A stretch of 64,000 nt of DNA, taken from Antilocapra americana (lineage: Eukaryota > Chordata > Mammalia > Artiodactyla > Antilocapridae). The first letter of the stretch is position 1, and the number at the start of each line of letters is the position of its first letter. The notes beneath the pieces are model-generated. The model saw nothing but the letters and a program-made list of their open reading frames with translations. It was not told the DNA's origin and did not search any database. The stretch lies in contig ML664176.1 in the NCBI GenBank assembly GCA_007570785.1, positions 1,477,296 to 1,541,295 on the forward strand, read 5' to 3'. The position numbers and the translations under genes were made by a program. Of this stretch, positions 34,681 to 45,385 are shown one piece after another.

Positions 34681-35104
34681 TTACAAAACTATCTTAGTAG
34701 TAAGTAAAGATAATTAATGACATAGATTGAAAAAACATTTAAAAAATCTACTTTTGCAGTGCATGGTACTGTGTCCTGAATGTGGAACTCTTAGGGTCCC
34801 TAATTAATAGTTTGCTTACACATATAAACAGTTTGAACTAAGATGTCAGGGAAAAGTTATTCTCAGCTCAGTAGTGATAACTATATCATGCAATACTCAG
34901 GGGATTTACCTCCGCACAATGAGCTAGCTTCTTTCCCAGCCCAAATTTGATTGGTTTCTCTAATTTTTCATGACCTTGAGGAGCTTTCCTCCACCTTTCC
35001 TTCTTTTAGAATCGTGAATTCCCTGGTGATCACTTGGGGTAATGCAGAATTCAGACCAAACTGAGTTAAAGTTTATTTTATGACTAAGTTTCTTTGGGAT
35101 GATG
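34681..35104. other. unassigned sequence
   Basis: No family recognised. A short direct repeat 'atattacatattacatatta' marks the junction with the L1 end. Confidence 0.35.
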
Positions 35105-35255
35105 AATGAATCACTTAGCAAGTCTCAGGTTTTACATGTGTAGAAGGGGGATGATAATAGCCCCTCTCTCTTAGGGCTGCAATGATAAGGCACGTGAAGC
35201 TTCCAGCATAAGTGCTCCCTTGTAGGGGGGGACTCAGTAAGTACAGAACAAATTT
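35105..35255 (+). repeat. MIR SINE
   Basis: 'caagtctcaggttttacatg', 'aagggggatgataatagccc', 'ttagggctgcaatgataagg' and 'gactcagtaagtacaga' give sense MIR. Confidence 0.65.
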
Positions 35256-35412
35256 CCTGTCTGAAGGCTGAAAGGACAGTGGCATTATAGGAGCCATGCA
35301 TTGTGTGGGGACCGGTATGAAATTTCCTAAGTGGCACCAAGCCCTGCCCATTATAAGGTGTGACCCCAAACTGTAGAGCGGTCAGGCCCTGATAGAAGTT
35401 TCTGACGTGACT

Positions 35413-35725
35413 ATCGTTGTTGTTGCTCAGTCATCAGTTGTTGTTCAGTTCAAACTCTTTGTGACCCACGCACCACAGCAAGCCAGGCTGCTCTGTCCTT
35501 CACTGTCTCCCCAGGTTTGCTCAGATTCACATCCATTGAGTTGGTGATGCTATCTGGCTCATCCTGCTGTCCCCTTCTCCTCCTGCCCTCAATCTTTCCC
35601 AGAATGAGGGTCTTTTTCAATCTTACTCCTCGCCAAAGTATTGGAACTTCAACATCAGTCCTTTCAATGAATATTCAGGGTAGATTCCCTTTAGGATTGA
35701 CTGGTTTGATCTCTCTGTACTGCTT
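35413..35725 (-). mobile_element. BovB LINE 3' end
   Basis: Antisense BovB from 'gttgttcagttcaaactctt' through 'tcacatccattgagttggtg', 'ccccttctcctcctgccctc' and 'cgccaaagtattggaacttc', to 'gattgactggtttgatctct'. More diverged than the other BovB ends here. Confidence 0.9.
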
Positions 35726-35784
35726 AATTTATCACTATAGAGGCAAAGTGTGCTTACTATATAAAAGGTAGGAGAATAACCACT

Positions 35785-36000
35785 TAAAGTCACCCTACTT
35801 TAAGAAGATAGTTGTCAACTTTTTGGTTTATTTCCCTCCGGGTTTTCTTTGTGGATAGATTTTGGCTGCATTTTAAACACAATTGTAATCATGCTACACA
35901 TATGATTTTGCCTTCTGAATTTTTCATTTCAATGTAGCAGATAAGCGCTCTTCATGCCATTTCATAGTTTTCAGGGTCATAATTTCTAATATCCATTATA
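35785..36000 (-). repeat. old L1 LINE 3' region
   Basis: 'attttgccttctgaattttt', 'catttcaatgtagcagataa' and 'catgccatttcatagttttc' resemble the antisense end of old L1s. Confidence 0.45.
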
Positions 36001-36149
36001 AAGCTTACAAGCAATATACATGCTTTCCTTTCCTGTGCCAGAAAACCTCCAGTACAACCTCCTTTTCATTTCCAGGGAGACTTCTCGGTTATCAGGTGGC
36101 CCCAGATCACATAGCCAAAAGCACTTAGGAGCAGAAAAATCTAGCTGGA

Positions 36150-36378
36150 AAGGGTAGAGGGAACAGAAGTGGAAATAGGAGTGAACAGTGAGAGAGAAAG
36201 AAAGAGGAGGGAGAGAGACAAAGGGAAAGAGAGAAGAAATAAGAGGAAAAAGAAGAAAGAATACGACATACAAAAGTGTAAAGGAGAAGGAAAGAAGAAG
36301 AAGAGGAGAAATGGAAAGGAGAAAAGGAACAGAAAGAGGAGGAAGGAAGAGAAGGAGAATGAGAAGAGGAAGAGGCAA
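36150..36378 (+). repeat. polypurine (GA-rich) tract
   Basis: About 230 bases of nearly pure A/G on the plus strand, with few pyrimidines. One frame is open across it, but its Lys/Arg/Glu product is a composition artefact. Long polypurine/polypyrimidine DNA can form triplex (H-DNA). Confidence 0.93.
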
Positions 36379-37274
36379 GTAACTGGCATTTTCATATTCA
36401 ATGTAATCTACTCACATGATAGATGCTTCCAAGGGAGATAAAACTTTCCTTGGGTTCTCATCCCATTGGAAGCTTCCAACACATTGCCAGCCTCTGACAC
36501 TGTTGTTCTCAATCATTCACAGCTAATGCTGCAGCCGCTGGACATTTTGGCACAAGTTAGTTCTTTATTCTGAGCCACAAACACATTTACCTGACATCCT
36601 TCTTTCTAAAGACTCATCATTACTCTACTAAGTGGATGAAGGTCTTCAGTGATTGATTCCTTGGGTTTCAAAGGGCTGAGTTCTGTATGAGGCACCCCTT
36701 GAATTCTCCCTCAAGGGATTTCATTTGGCTCCTCTTTGATTTTGTATCTTTGGCTGGGATCAAATTTCTCTTCCCATGTTCATGTCACCATATTTGAATT
36801 TCAAGATGTGTGGTCCATTTACCATGTGCTAGAATTTTTACAGTCCCTAGAGGGGACTGGGGTCCATCTTCTGTCTTGAGAAAAATATGGTACATGGGAG
36901 ACTCGGAAAGCCCCTCATGTTACCAACTGATCAATGCAGGTGAAATGAGGGCACTGAGCCTGGCTCCCACAGCCTGTCCTGGGAACCATCTGCATATTGT
37001 GAGCCTGAGAACTGTTGTCACCCACAGGAGGATTGTGAATATCACAGGGCTTCTAGCAAAGGCTGGAGCTGGACATGAACAGCTTGCCAGCACATTCCAT
37101 CATTTCAAGAAGTCAAATGCTGCCCTGTGGTGCCTTGGCAGGAAAACTCTCCCACTTACTGGATTTCTAAGGCCTTCTGTCATCACAGCAGTCCAGGCCC
37201 AACAAGCAGGCAGGACCCCCTCATCCTTCACAATGGGATGGGATGGGGACCTGGGTGCTTCTCTGCTAGGGAAG
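36379..37274. other. unassigned sequence with a 163-codon open frame
   Basis: 36810-37301 is open for 163 codons on +, but it has no recognised domain, its end runs into a MIR, and its length is near what chance gives in 64 kb. No repeat recognised before the MIR. Confidence 0.3.
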
Positions 37275-37470
37275 AGGTATGCTTACAGAACCAGGGGTTG
37301 AAACCTGACTTTCCCACTTGGGGGCTCTATGGTTTGCACCAAGGCAATGCCTTTTTTTGGATTCAGTGTCCTCATCTGTAAAATGGGGATAAAAATCCCT
37401 GTCCTGCTTACTTCACAGTGTTGTTGTCAGAATCATGAAGGAGATAACAGGGATTAAAGGACCCAATAAG
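37275..37470 (+). repeat. MIR SINE
   Basis: 'gttgaaacctgactttccca', 'gtgtcctcatctgtaaaatg', 'gggataaaaatccctgtcct' and 'cacagtgttgttgtcagaat'. A well-preserved sense MIR. Confidence 0.85.
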
Positions 37471-37504
37471 TAAAATGTCCTTCTCTAGTCAAGGGAGAGG
37501 GAGG

Positions 37505-37715
37505 GAGAGTACTGGAGTGGTGGAAAGAACACTGCTTTGGAATCAGGAGCCCAGAGTTCAAAGAAATCCCTACTAGTCAGATACCAAAGTTCCCTCATTC
37601 TGTAAACAAGCTGGTAATGCCTGTTCATCCTTCCTCACAGACTTTTCATGATGATTAGATAAGACAATAGAAGTGAAACTGGGACATGCTCTAAGACATT
37701 ATTAATATTATTAAT
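37505..37715 (+). repeat. MIR SINE
   Basis: 'ggtggaaagaacactgcttt', 'ggaatcaggagcccagagtt', 'ctcattctgtaaacaagctg', 'ttttcatgatgattagataa'. A second MIR in the same orientation, 35 bases downstream of the first. Confidence 0.8.
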
Positions 37716-37754
37716 ATCCCTGGGCATTGTTGTCAAAAGCAATGCTCACCCTTG

Positions 37755-37863
37755 GTGTTAAGGACTGAATGAGTTCCTCCAAAATTTACAAGTTGAAGTT
37801 CTCACCCTCAATGGGATGGTATTTGGAGGTGGGGCCTTTGGAACATAACTGGGTTTAGATGAG
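37755..37863 (+). mobile_element. MLT1-type MaLR LTR, left part
   Basis: 'aggactgaatgagttcctcc', 'aaaatttacaagttgaagtt' and 'ggtatttggaggtggggcct' are the start of an MLT1A-like LTR. It breaks off at 'gtttagatgag', where BovB is inserted, and resumes at 41306. Confidence 0.85.
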
Positions 37864-40800
37864 CTCTAACGTACAGTGGATTGGAACCAATGGCTCTTGG
37901 GTGGCTGATTTGCTCCATGGTGGACAGTGACTCATAGGCAGCGGATCATCTCCAGGACAGCCAACTGCAGCTGTGAAGTCAAGGTGACCTCTGCTCATGG
38001 TGTATATCCAACATTGGCTCCAGCCTTCCCCAGAACCCCTTCCCAGACACTCCAGCAGGGCCTTTGCCTCAACCCCTGGCTGCATGTTGACCGACACCAA
38101 CAGCCAGTGAAGGTTTAAATGCTCAACAAGGACCAGCAGTGGGACAGCTAGGGCACCAGGAATGTCATCTAGCTACACTGAGTGGCTGAATGGCATGTCC
38201 CTGCTAGTTAGGGCCTGATAAAATGTGGTCCACTGGAGAACCACTTCAATATTTTTGCCTTGAGAACCCAATGAACTGTATAAAAGTCAAAAAGATATGA
38301 CACTGAAAGATGAATCCCCCAGGTCAGTAGGTGCCCAATATTAAGAGTGGAGAAATCACTACAGAAAGAATGAAGAGACTGAGCCAAAGCAGAAATGATG
38401 CCCAGCTGTGGTTGTATCTGGTGGTGAAAGTAAAGTCCAATACTGTAAAAAACACTATTGCATATGAACCTGTAATGTTAGGTCCATGAATCAAGGTAAA
38501 CTGGATGTGGACAAATAGGAGATGGCAAGAATGAAAATCAACATTTTAGAAATCAATGAACTAAAATGGACAGGAATGGGGGAATTTAATTCAGAGGACC
38601 ACTATATCTACTACTGTGGGCAAGAATCCCTTAGAAGAAATGGAGTAGCCCTCATAATCAACAAAAGAGTCCAAAATGCAGTACTGGGATGCAGTTTCAA
38701 AAATGACAAAATGATCTTGGTTTGTTTCCAAGGCAAACCATCCAACATCAGCAATCCAAGTCTAGACCCAACCTCTAATGCTGCGGAAGCTGAAGTTGAA
38801 CAAGCCTATGAAGACCTACGAGACCTCCTAGAACTAACACCAAAAAAGATGTTCTTTTCATCATGGGGGACTGGAATGCAAAAGTAGGAAGTCAAGAGAT
38901 ACCTGGAGTAACAGGCAAGTTTGGCCTTGGAGTACAAAATAAAGCAGTGCAAAGGCTAACAAAATTTTGCCAAGAGAATGCACTGGTCATAGAAAACACT
39001 CTCTCCCAAGAACACCAAAGTCGACTCTAAACATGGACATCACCAAGTGGTACAAAAATCAGACTGACTATATTCTTTGTAGTCAAAATAGAGCAACTCT
39101 ATACAGACAGCAAAAACAAGACCTGGAGCTGACTGTGGTTTAGATCATTAGCTCCTTACTGCAAAATTCAGCCTCAAATTTAAGAAAATAGGGAAAACCA
39201 CTAGGGCATTCAAGTATGATCTAAATCAAATTCCTTATGATTATACAGTGGAGGTGATGAATAGATTCAAGGGACTAGATCTGGTAGACATGGTGCCTGA
39301 AGAACTCCTATAACATTGTACAGGAGGTGGTGACCAAAACCATCCTCAAGAAAAAGAAATGGAAGACAAAGTGGTTGTCTGAAGAGGCCTTACAAATCAC
39401 CGAGAAAAGAAGAGAAGCAAAAGGCAAAGGAGAAAGGGAAAGATACACCCAACTGAATGCAGAGTTCCAGAGAATAGAAAGGCACGATAAAAAAAAAAAA
39501 AAAGCTTTATTAAGCAACTGATGCAAAGAAATAGAGGAAAACAACAGAATGGGAAAGACTAGAGATCTCTTTAAGAAAACCAAGGGAACATTTCACACAA
39601 AGACAGGCACAATGAAGGACAAAAACATCAAGGACCTAATAGAAACAGAAGAGGTTAAGAAAAGGTGGTAAGAATACACAGAAGAACTGCACAAAAAAGC
39701 TCTTCGTGACCCAGTTAACCATGATGATGTGGTCACTCACCTAGAACCAGACATCCTGGAGAGTGAAGTCAAGTGGGCATTAGGAAACATTACTACGAAC
39801 AAAGATAGTGGAGGTGATAGAATTGCAGCTGAGCTATTTCAAGTCTTAAAATTTGACACTGTTAGAGTGCTGCCCTCATTATTCTAGCAAATTTGGAAAA
39901 CTAAGCAGTGGCCACGGGCCTGGAAAAGGTCAGTTTTCATTCCAATCCTAAAGAAAGGCAATGCCAAATAAAGTTCAAGTTACTGTACAATTGCACTCAT
40001 TTCACACACCAGCAAGATCATGTTCAAAATCTTTCAAGCTAGGCTTCAGCAGTACATGAACTAAGAACTTCCAGATGTTCAAGCTAGATTTAGAAAAGTC
40101 AGAGGAACCAGAGATCAAGTTGGCAACATATGTTGGATCATCAAAAAAGCAAGAGAATTCCAAAAAAAACCCATCTACTTCTGCTTCATTGACTAGGCTA
40201 AGGCCTTTGACTGTGTGGATCACAACAAACTGTGGAATATTCCTAATGAGATGCAAATACCAGACCACCTTATCTGCCTCCTGAGAAATGCATATGCAGG
40301 ACAAGAAGCACCAGTTAGAACTGGACAGAGAAGGACGAAGTGGTTGGAAATTGGAAAAGGAGTATGTCAAGCCTGTATATTGTCACCCTACTTACTTAAC
40401 TTCTATGCAGAGTACATCATGTGAAATGCCAGGTTTGATGAGTCGCAAGCTGGAATCAAGATTGCCAGGAGAAATATCAACAACCTCAGATATATAGATG
40501 ATACCACTTTAATGGCCAAAATTGAAGAGGAACTAAAAAGCCTCTAGATGAAGGTGAAAGAGGAGAGTGAAAACGCTGGCTTAAAACTCAACATTCAAAA
40601 AACTGGTATTAACACCAGTGTCTTGCTCTCCTGTTTCGCCAGATCATGGCATCTGGTCCCATCACTTCATGGCAAATAGATGGGGAAACAGTGGATTCAG
40701 TGTCAGATTTCTTTTTCTTAGGCTCTGAAATCAATGTATACAGTGATTACAGACACAAAATTAAAAGACACTTGGTCCTTTGAAGAATAGCTATCTACAA

Positions 40801-41312
40801 ACCTAGATAGTGTATTAAAAAGCAGAGACATCACCTTGCTGACAAAGGTCCATATAGTCAAAGCTATGGTTTTTCCAGTAGTCATGTATGGATGTGAGAG
40901 TTGGACCATGAAGAAGGCTGAGAGCTGAAGAATTGATACTTTTGAACTGTGGTGTTGGAGAAGACTCTTGAGAGTCCCTTGGACTGCAAGGAGATCCAAC
41001 CTGTCCATCCTAAAGAAAATTAGTCCTGAATATTCATTGGAAGGACTGATGCTAAGCTGAAGCTCCAATATTTTGGCCATCTGATTCAAAGAGCTGATTC
41101 ATTGGAAAAGACCCTGATGCTGGGAAAAATTGAGGGCAAGAGAAGAGGGCAACAGAAGATGAGATGGTTGGATGGCATCACTGACTCAATGGACTTCAGT
41201 TTGAGCAAACTCAGGGAGATAGTGATGAACAGAAAAGCCTGGTGTGCTGCACTTCATAGGTTCACAAAGAGTCAGACACAGTTTAGTGACTGAACCACAA
41301 CAACAAGATGAG
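37857..41312 (+). mobile_element. near-full-length BovB (RTE-clade) LINE with 7-bp target-site duplication
   Basis: 'agatgag' at 37857-37863 and 41306-41312 bounds a 3442-base insert (37864-41305). From about 38460 it follows BovB in sense: endonuclease region, reverse-transcriptase region, C-terminal region and the 3' end, terminating in 'ccacaacaacaa'. The first 600 bases are taken as the 5' region because the TSD and the split LTR place them inside the insert. That part I do not recognise directly. The element is dead: stops and frameshifts interrupt the protein. BovB is known to have entered ruminants by horizontal transfer and to mobilise Bov SINEs. Confidence 0.92.
38522..41280 (+). pseudogene. 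decayed BovB endonuclease/reverse-transcriptase gene
   Basis: The product would be a single protein with an N-terminal AP-like endonuclease and a reverse transcriptase that nicks the target and copies BovB RNA. The endonuclease start (38522 on) reads openly for about 110 codons. A one-base loss near 38850 then shifts the frame just before the 'GDWNAK' endonuclease motif (about 38866-38883). Further stops follow. The RT core is visible at 40190-40510: 'FDCVDHNKLW' around 40208, a stop at 40422-40424, and the catalytic tyrosine-x-Asp-Asp box at 40491-40502, which reads Y-I-D-D where the other BovB copy here (54200 region, minus) reads Y-A-D-D. The C-terminal 'ELWCWRRLLRVPWTARRS' segment lies near 40940-41000. 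Confidence 0.92.
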
Positions 41313-41745
41313 GTCATAAGGGTAGCACCCACAGATGGGATTAGTATTATGATACTAATTCTTAAGAGAAGAAGAAACACTGGGACCTTCCCAATGTCTC
41401 AGCGGTAAAGAATCTACCTGCCAGGGCAGCAGATGCAGGAGATGAGTATTCAATCCCTGGTTGGGAAGGTCCCCTAGGGGAGGAAATAGTTACTCATTCT
41501 AGTATTCTTGCATGCACAAGAAGATACATCAGAATGCTTTCTCCCTCTCTCCACACTATGAGGGACATAGGGAGAAGGTGACTGTCTGCAAGCCAGGAAC
41601 AAGACTCTAAGAACTTGACCATGCCCATACCCAGATCTCAGACTTCTAGCCTCCAGAACTTCAGGACATAAATTTTCATTGCTTAAGCCCCCATGTCTGT
41701 GGTAATATGTTCTGGTAGCTCCAGTAGAGTGAGACACTTGGTGTT
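41306..41745 (+). mobile_element. MLT1-type MaLR LTR, right part
   Basis: 'gatgaggtcataagggtagc' and 'gatgggattagtattatgat' continue the LTR broken at 37863. A Bov-tA fragment (41375-41512) intervenes, then 'gtgactgtctgcaagccagg', 'cttctagcctccagaacttc', 'aagcccccatgtctgtggta' and the end at about 41745. Order and orientation match the left part. Confidence 0.85.
41375..41512 (+). mobile_element. Bov-tA SINE, 3' truncated, inside MLT1
   Basis: 'accttcccaatgtctcagcg', 'gtaaagaatctacctgccag', 'attcaatccctggttgggaa' and 'ctagtattcttgcatg'. The BovB-like tail is missing. Confidence 0.88.
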
Positions 41746-42499
41746 ATGCCAGGAAGATCCTTTTTCCTGCTCTAGAATGTAAATATGGACTTTTTGACAT
41801 ACACCCGCCCTCCAGCCCCATGGCTGACAATCGCCCAGGGTCAGTACCAGGGGGAGGGGAGTGAGGTACTCACCTCAGGGCAAAATTTAAGGTTATGGCA
41901 AAAATTCCAACATCAAGATAAATATTTTCATATATTATTTTAAAAATTAAACTTAATGTAAAAAAAAAATGCCAGGGTGAACAAAATACCAAACTTTTCA
42001 GTCAAGGCAAAATCAGTAGCAGGGTTATACTGAGCCACACTGTAGCCCAAGGCAAAAAGAAAAATTAGTGATACTGAGCCTATTTTTATTGAACAATTTT
42101 GATTTTATGCTTATCATGGATTTTTTTACATACATTTTAAATTTTAAAATATAGTACTGAAATATGGTATCTCTTGATCACTGAGATTTTTGAGCCCTCT
42201 GAAATTCTGTGCCCAAGGCAAGTGCCTCCCTCACCTCCCCAGCCTGGGTCCTGCCTCCCTCCACATGACATCATTCATGGGGTGTACTGGCCCCTGACCC
42301 TGTCTCTGCTTCCTCCTTGACAAGCCCAATTTACAGTCTACTGCCTTGTTTTTCTAAGACCTGTTCAGTTAATCCGTACTGAATGTTAATTGCTGACAAA
42401 GAGTTTATTCTCCTATTAGAAATCCGTGATTGAACAAAAGTATCCTAAAAATGACATATCTACAGCCAAAAGGAAGAGCCTCTCAGGGTGGATTCTTAA
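41746..42499. other. unassigned; possibly an old DNA-element-like repeat
   Basis: 'ctcacctcagggcaaaattt' near 41871 and 'cccaaggcaagtgcctccct' near 42212 look like parts of an old interspersed element, but I cannot name it. No coding signal. Confidence 0.3.
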
Positions 42500-42640
42500 T
42501 CTTTTACTTAAGAAATACTTATTAAATATCCAATGGCTGCATGTCTTGAGCTGGCACTGAGAATATATAGATGAAGAGATGCTGTCCGCGCTCTGAAGAG
42601 CTCACAGCCTTGTGAGGAAACGAGATAATTATTGGCGGAC
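42500..42640 (-). repeat. L2 LINE 3' end
   Basis: 'taagaaatacttattaaata', 'gctggcactgagaatatata' and 'gaagagctcacagccttgtg' give antisense L2. Confidence 0.6.
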
Positions 42641-42734
42641 ATGGAAGGAGCTCTTAGGTATTGCCTTTGGAATCAGGAAAGTCTTCACAGATGAAGAATG
42701 CTTGAACTCTCAAAAAAACGTTAACTGTGCTATT

Positions 42735-42925
42735 CTGATTCTGAGTCACACATGCTCATTGCAGAAAAATTAGAGAGGAGAAAAAAATATCAAAAAATTA
42801 AAATATTTATTCTCATGTCCAAGGAATGACTGTTGTTAACATTTAGGTTGACTTATTTCTAGTTTATATCTATGTATATAGTTCTATTTATATCTGCAAT
42901 GTGTCAGATTATTTTGAACACAAAT
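42735..42925 (+). repeat. old L1-type fragment
   Basis: 'cacatgctcattgcagaaaa', 'attagagaggag', 'tgactgttgttaacatttag' and 'tatatctatgtatatagttc' recall the 3' untranslated part of old L1s. Orientation is uncertain. Confidence 0.45.
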
Positions 42926-43509
42926 AAGATGTATTCAAAACACAGAACTTCTACCAACTTAGTGTAATTGTCTTCACCTTGTTCTGGAGTCCCATTCCAA
43001 GTGATGGAGTTCAAAAGAAAAAAAGCATTTCCACTTAAGTGGCTAAGACTTAGAATAGTTTCTCTTTTCTAAATGTTCAATCCATTCATAGTTTAAACTT
43101 GCCATCTGTACTTTTCTCAAATTGCAAGTATACTCCTCCAGCTCCTCCTTCCATGGTACCAGGGCATAGGAGGCAGAGTGCCTGTCTTCTGGGTCTGCCC
43201 TGGCCTCCTGGGAATTGACCCATGTCTTTTTGATGACTGGGGATCCTGCTCTGGGGTCCACTGAGTCTTTCTGATCAGATGTGCTGATGGTATCACTACT
43301 GGGGGTCAGGAATCTGACTGTTGCTCAGGCAGTCATGTCCCCATCCCTCATCCTGACCTCAAGCTTCTTCTGGCTCACTGTGTCCTGTCAGCACTCCTGT
43401 GTTCCCAGACCTGGGTATGAAGCAACTTCTCTGATACCACCTAATTTTACGGTGAGAGATGAGTCTGGGGATGTGGACATAGGCCAGATCACACCAGGTC
43501 TTCCATGGA
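42926..43509. other. unassigned sequence
   Basis: No family recognised. A 72-codon minus-strand frame (43043-43261) has no known domain. Confidence 0.35.
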
Positions 43510-44180
43510 AGGGAAGGAGTTTGCATTTTACCTGAAACGCAACAGGAAGCCATTAGAAGGTTTAAGCAGACTACTGATGTTCTACGGTTCTCATTATTCA
43601 CAGATCATGTTTATTGCTCTGCATGAATGTACTGGAAGGGGCAGAAGTGGAGGCAGGGTAACAGTAATCAAGGCCAGACCTGACAGGCTAAACTTAGAAA
43701 TTAGAGCTAAAGATTAGAGTCTGAACACCCCAAGCTAATGGGTTGGATATGGAAGGAAAGAAAGGCAGTATTTAGAAGAATAAAGGACAGGGTATATGGT
43801 TGTATTATTGAGATGGAAGAACCTAGGCTGGGGGCCTACGGGGATCAAAAGTTCTGTTTTGAATATAAGTTCCAGGCATTCTTAAGATCTCTAAGGGGAG
43901 ATGCTAAGTGGGTAGTTGGATGTATGAGTTCAGAAGACGTGTTTGGTGTATTAGCACACAGTGGGCATTTAAACTCATAGGAGTGAATTCAATCACGAGG
44001 TGACAAACTTTAGGGAAAGAAGAAGTTGCATTTAGCAGAGGCCCTGGGTAGGCTTAACATTTAGAGCTGCATCAGAAGAGGAAGAGATGGCAAAAGAGAT
44101 TGCTGAGGAAGGAGTGGAAGGAAGGAGCAAAGTGGAGAGCAGTGGTCCCAAATAAAGCAGGGAAGATCCAAGGAGGATGA
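43510..44180 (-). repeat. ancient L2 LINE body
   Basis: 'aacaggaagccattagaagg', 'aggggcagaagtggaggcag', 'gtaacagtaatcaaggccag', 'gatgctaagtgggtagttgg', 'atgtatgagttcagaagacg' parallel the antisense L2 coding region over about 670 bases. The frame is lost. Confidence 0.65.
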
Positions 44181-44906
44181 AGCAGTGGGCAGTGGGATAC
44201 TGCTGGAAGAGTGATGAAAGTAAGGCCCTTCTGGAAAGCACTGCCAACTTCCCCTGGCAGTCAGGGCTCGTCGCCTCTACACCACCCCAATCTTGATTCC
44301 CTTTATACACTCATTATATTCAATTACTGTCTTTGTTAACATGTCTGCCACCCTCTCTAGTCTAAGAGTGATCCTAGTTCATTTCCTCCAGAGACAGCCT
44401 AGGGTTTGGCCTTGTGTAAGTTCCCAGGAAATGTTAAGAGAATTAAGAAGATTGATCACCAGTAGAAGTCAGGAGACCGTGTTTGAAGAGATACTCATGA
44501 AGATTATGATGGGCCATGACTCGTTCTGGCAAGAAACAAGCAGGCAGACATCTTTATAATAGACACAGGGATGCTGCTGGCAACCACAGCCCTAGGACTG
44601 GCTGCTTGGGGCTCCCCTGGAGAAGCTACTCTGTACAGCTGAGAAAAGGGATGGAGATGATGGGGGCAAAAGATGACAAAGCAGCATCCATAGGAAGCCA
44701 CCTTTTCCTCCTAAACCCTGCAAAAGGCCATCATTCACCTACAATTTTGGCTTCACAATGCAAAGTGAATTATGACTTTGTTTTTAAACTAAGATGACTT
44801 CCTTGTGGATTTTTTTTAAAAACAAGGTTATAACTTCTCTCAGTTGTTGTTTGATATTGTCCAAAATGTTCTTCCCACAGTCAATAGCCAGAATCTTAAA
44901 ACCAGA
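44181..44906. other. unassigned sequence
   Basis: No repeat or gene recognised. Short open frames overlap on both strands without domains. Confidence 0.35.
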
Positions 44907-45134
44907 CTTCACTCTTGTTGTTGTTAGTCACTCAGTTATATCCAACTCTTTTGTGACCCCGTGGACTGTACCCCGCCAGGCTTCTCTGTCCATGGGATCT
45001 TCCTGGCAAGAATACTAGAGTGGGTTGCCATTTCCTTCTCAAGGTGATCTTCCTGACCCAGTGATGGAACCCATGTCTCCAGCAATGGCAAGTGAATTCT
45101 TTACCACTGAGCCACCAAGGAAGCTCTTCACTCT
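44907..45134 (-). mobile_element. Bov-tA SINE with 9-bp target-site duplication
   Basis: 'cttcactct' at 44907-44915 and 45126-45134 bounds an antisense copy starting with a 'tgttgttgttagtcactcag' 3' end and closing with 'actgagccaccaaggaag'. Confidence 0.95.
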
Positions 45135-45249
45135 CCTACTGAATGTTTTTCCCCCCTCTGAGGCACTTAGTAGAAGGAAGCAGAAGAGACTGAAATTCAT
45201 TAAGAGTTCAAACCCATGGGGGTAGATTCCTCCACTACCATATCTCTTT

Positions 45250-45385
45250 TTGTATTTACCACCACCATCAGGGTTGGATTTTCATAACCATCTTAAAGAA
45301 GATGAAATGGAGGCTCAGAGAATTACATACGTGGCCCAGTATCACACACTATTGAGGGGAGGAGCTGGGAGTTGGTTATAGAACT
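45250..45385 (-). repeat. MIR SINE
   Basis: 'gaagatgaaatggaggctca', 'gagaattacatacgtggccc' and 'ggggaggagctgggagttgg' give the reversed MIR core. Confidence 0.65.

Noticed and set aside
36141..36441. Long Lys/Arg/Glu-rich frames on + and Leu/Phe/Ser-rich frames on -
   Set aside because: Produced by the polypurine tract; composition artefact.
36810..37301. 163-codon open frame on +
   Set aside because: No recognisable domain; it overlaps a MIR at its end; a frame of this length is within chance for 64 kb in six frames.
43043..43261. 72-codon minus-strand frame
   Set aside because: No recognised domain or splice context; likely chance.
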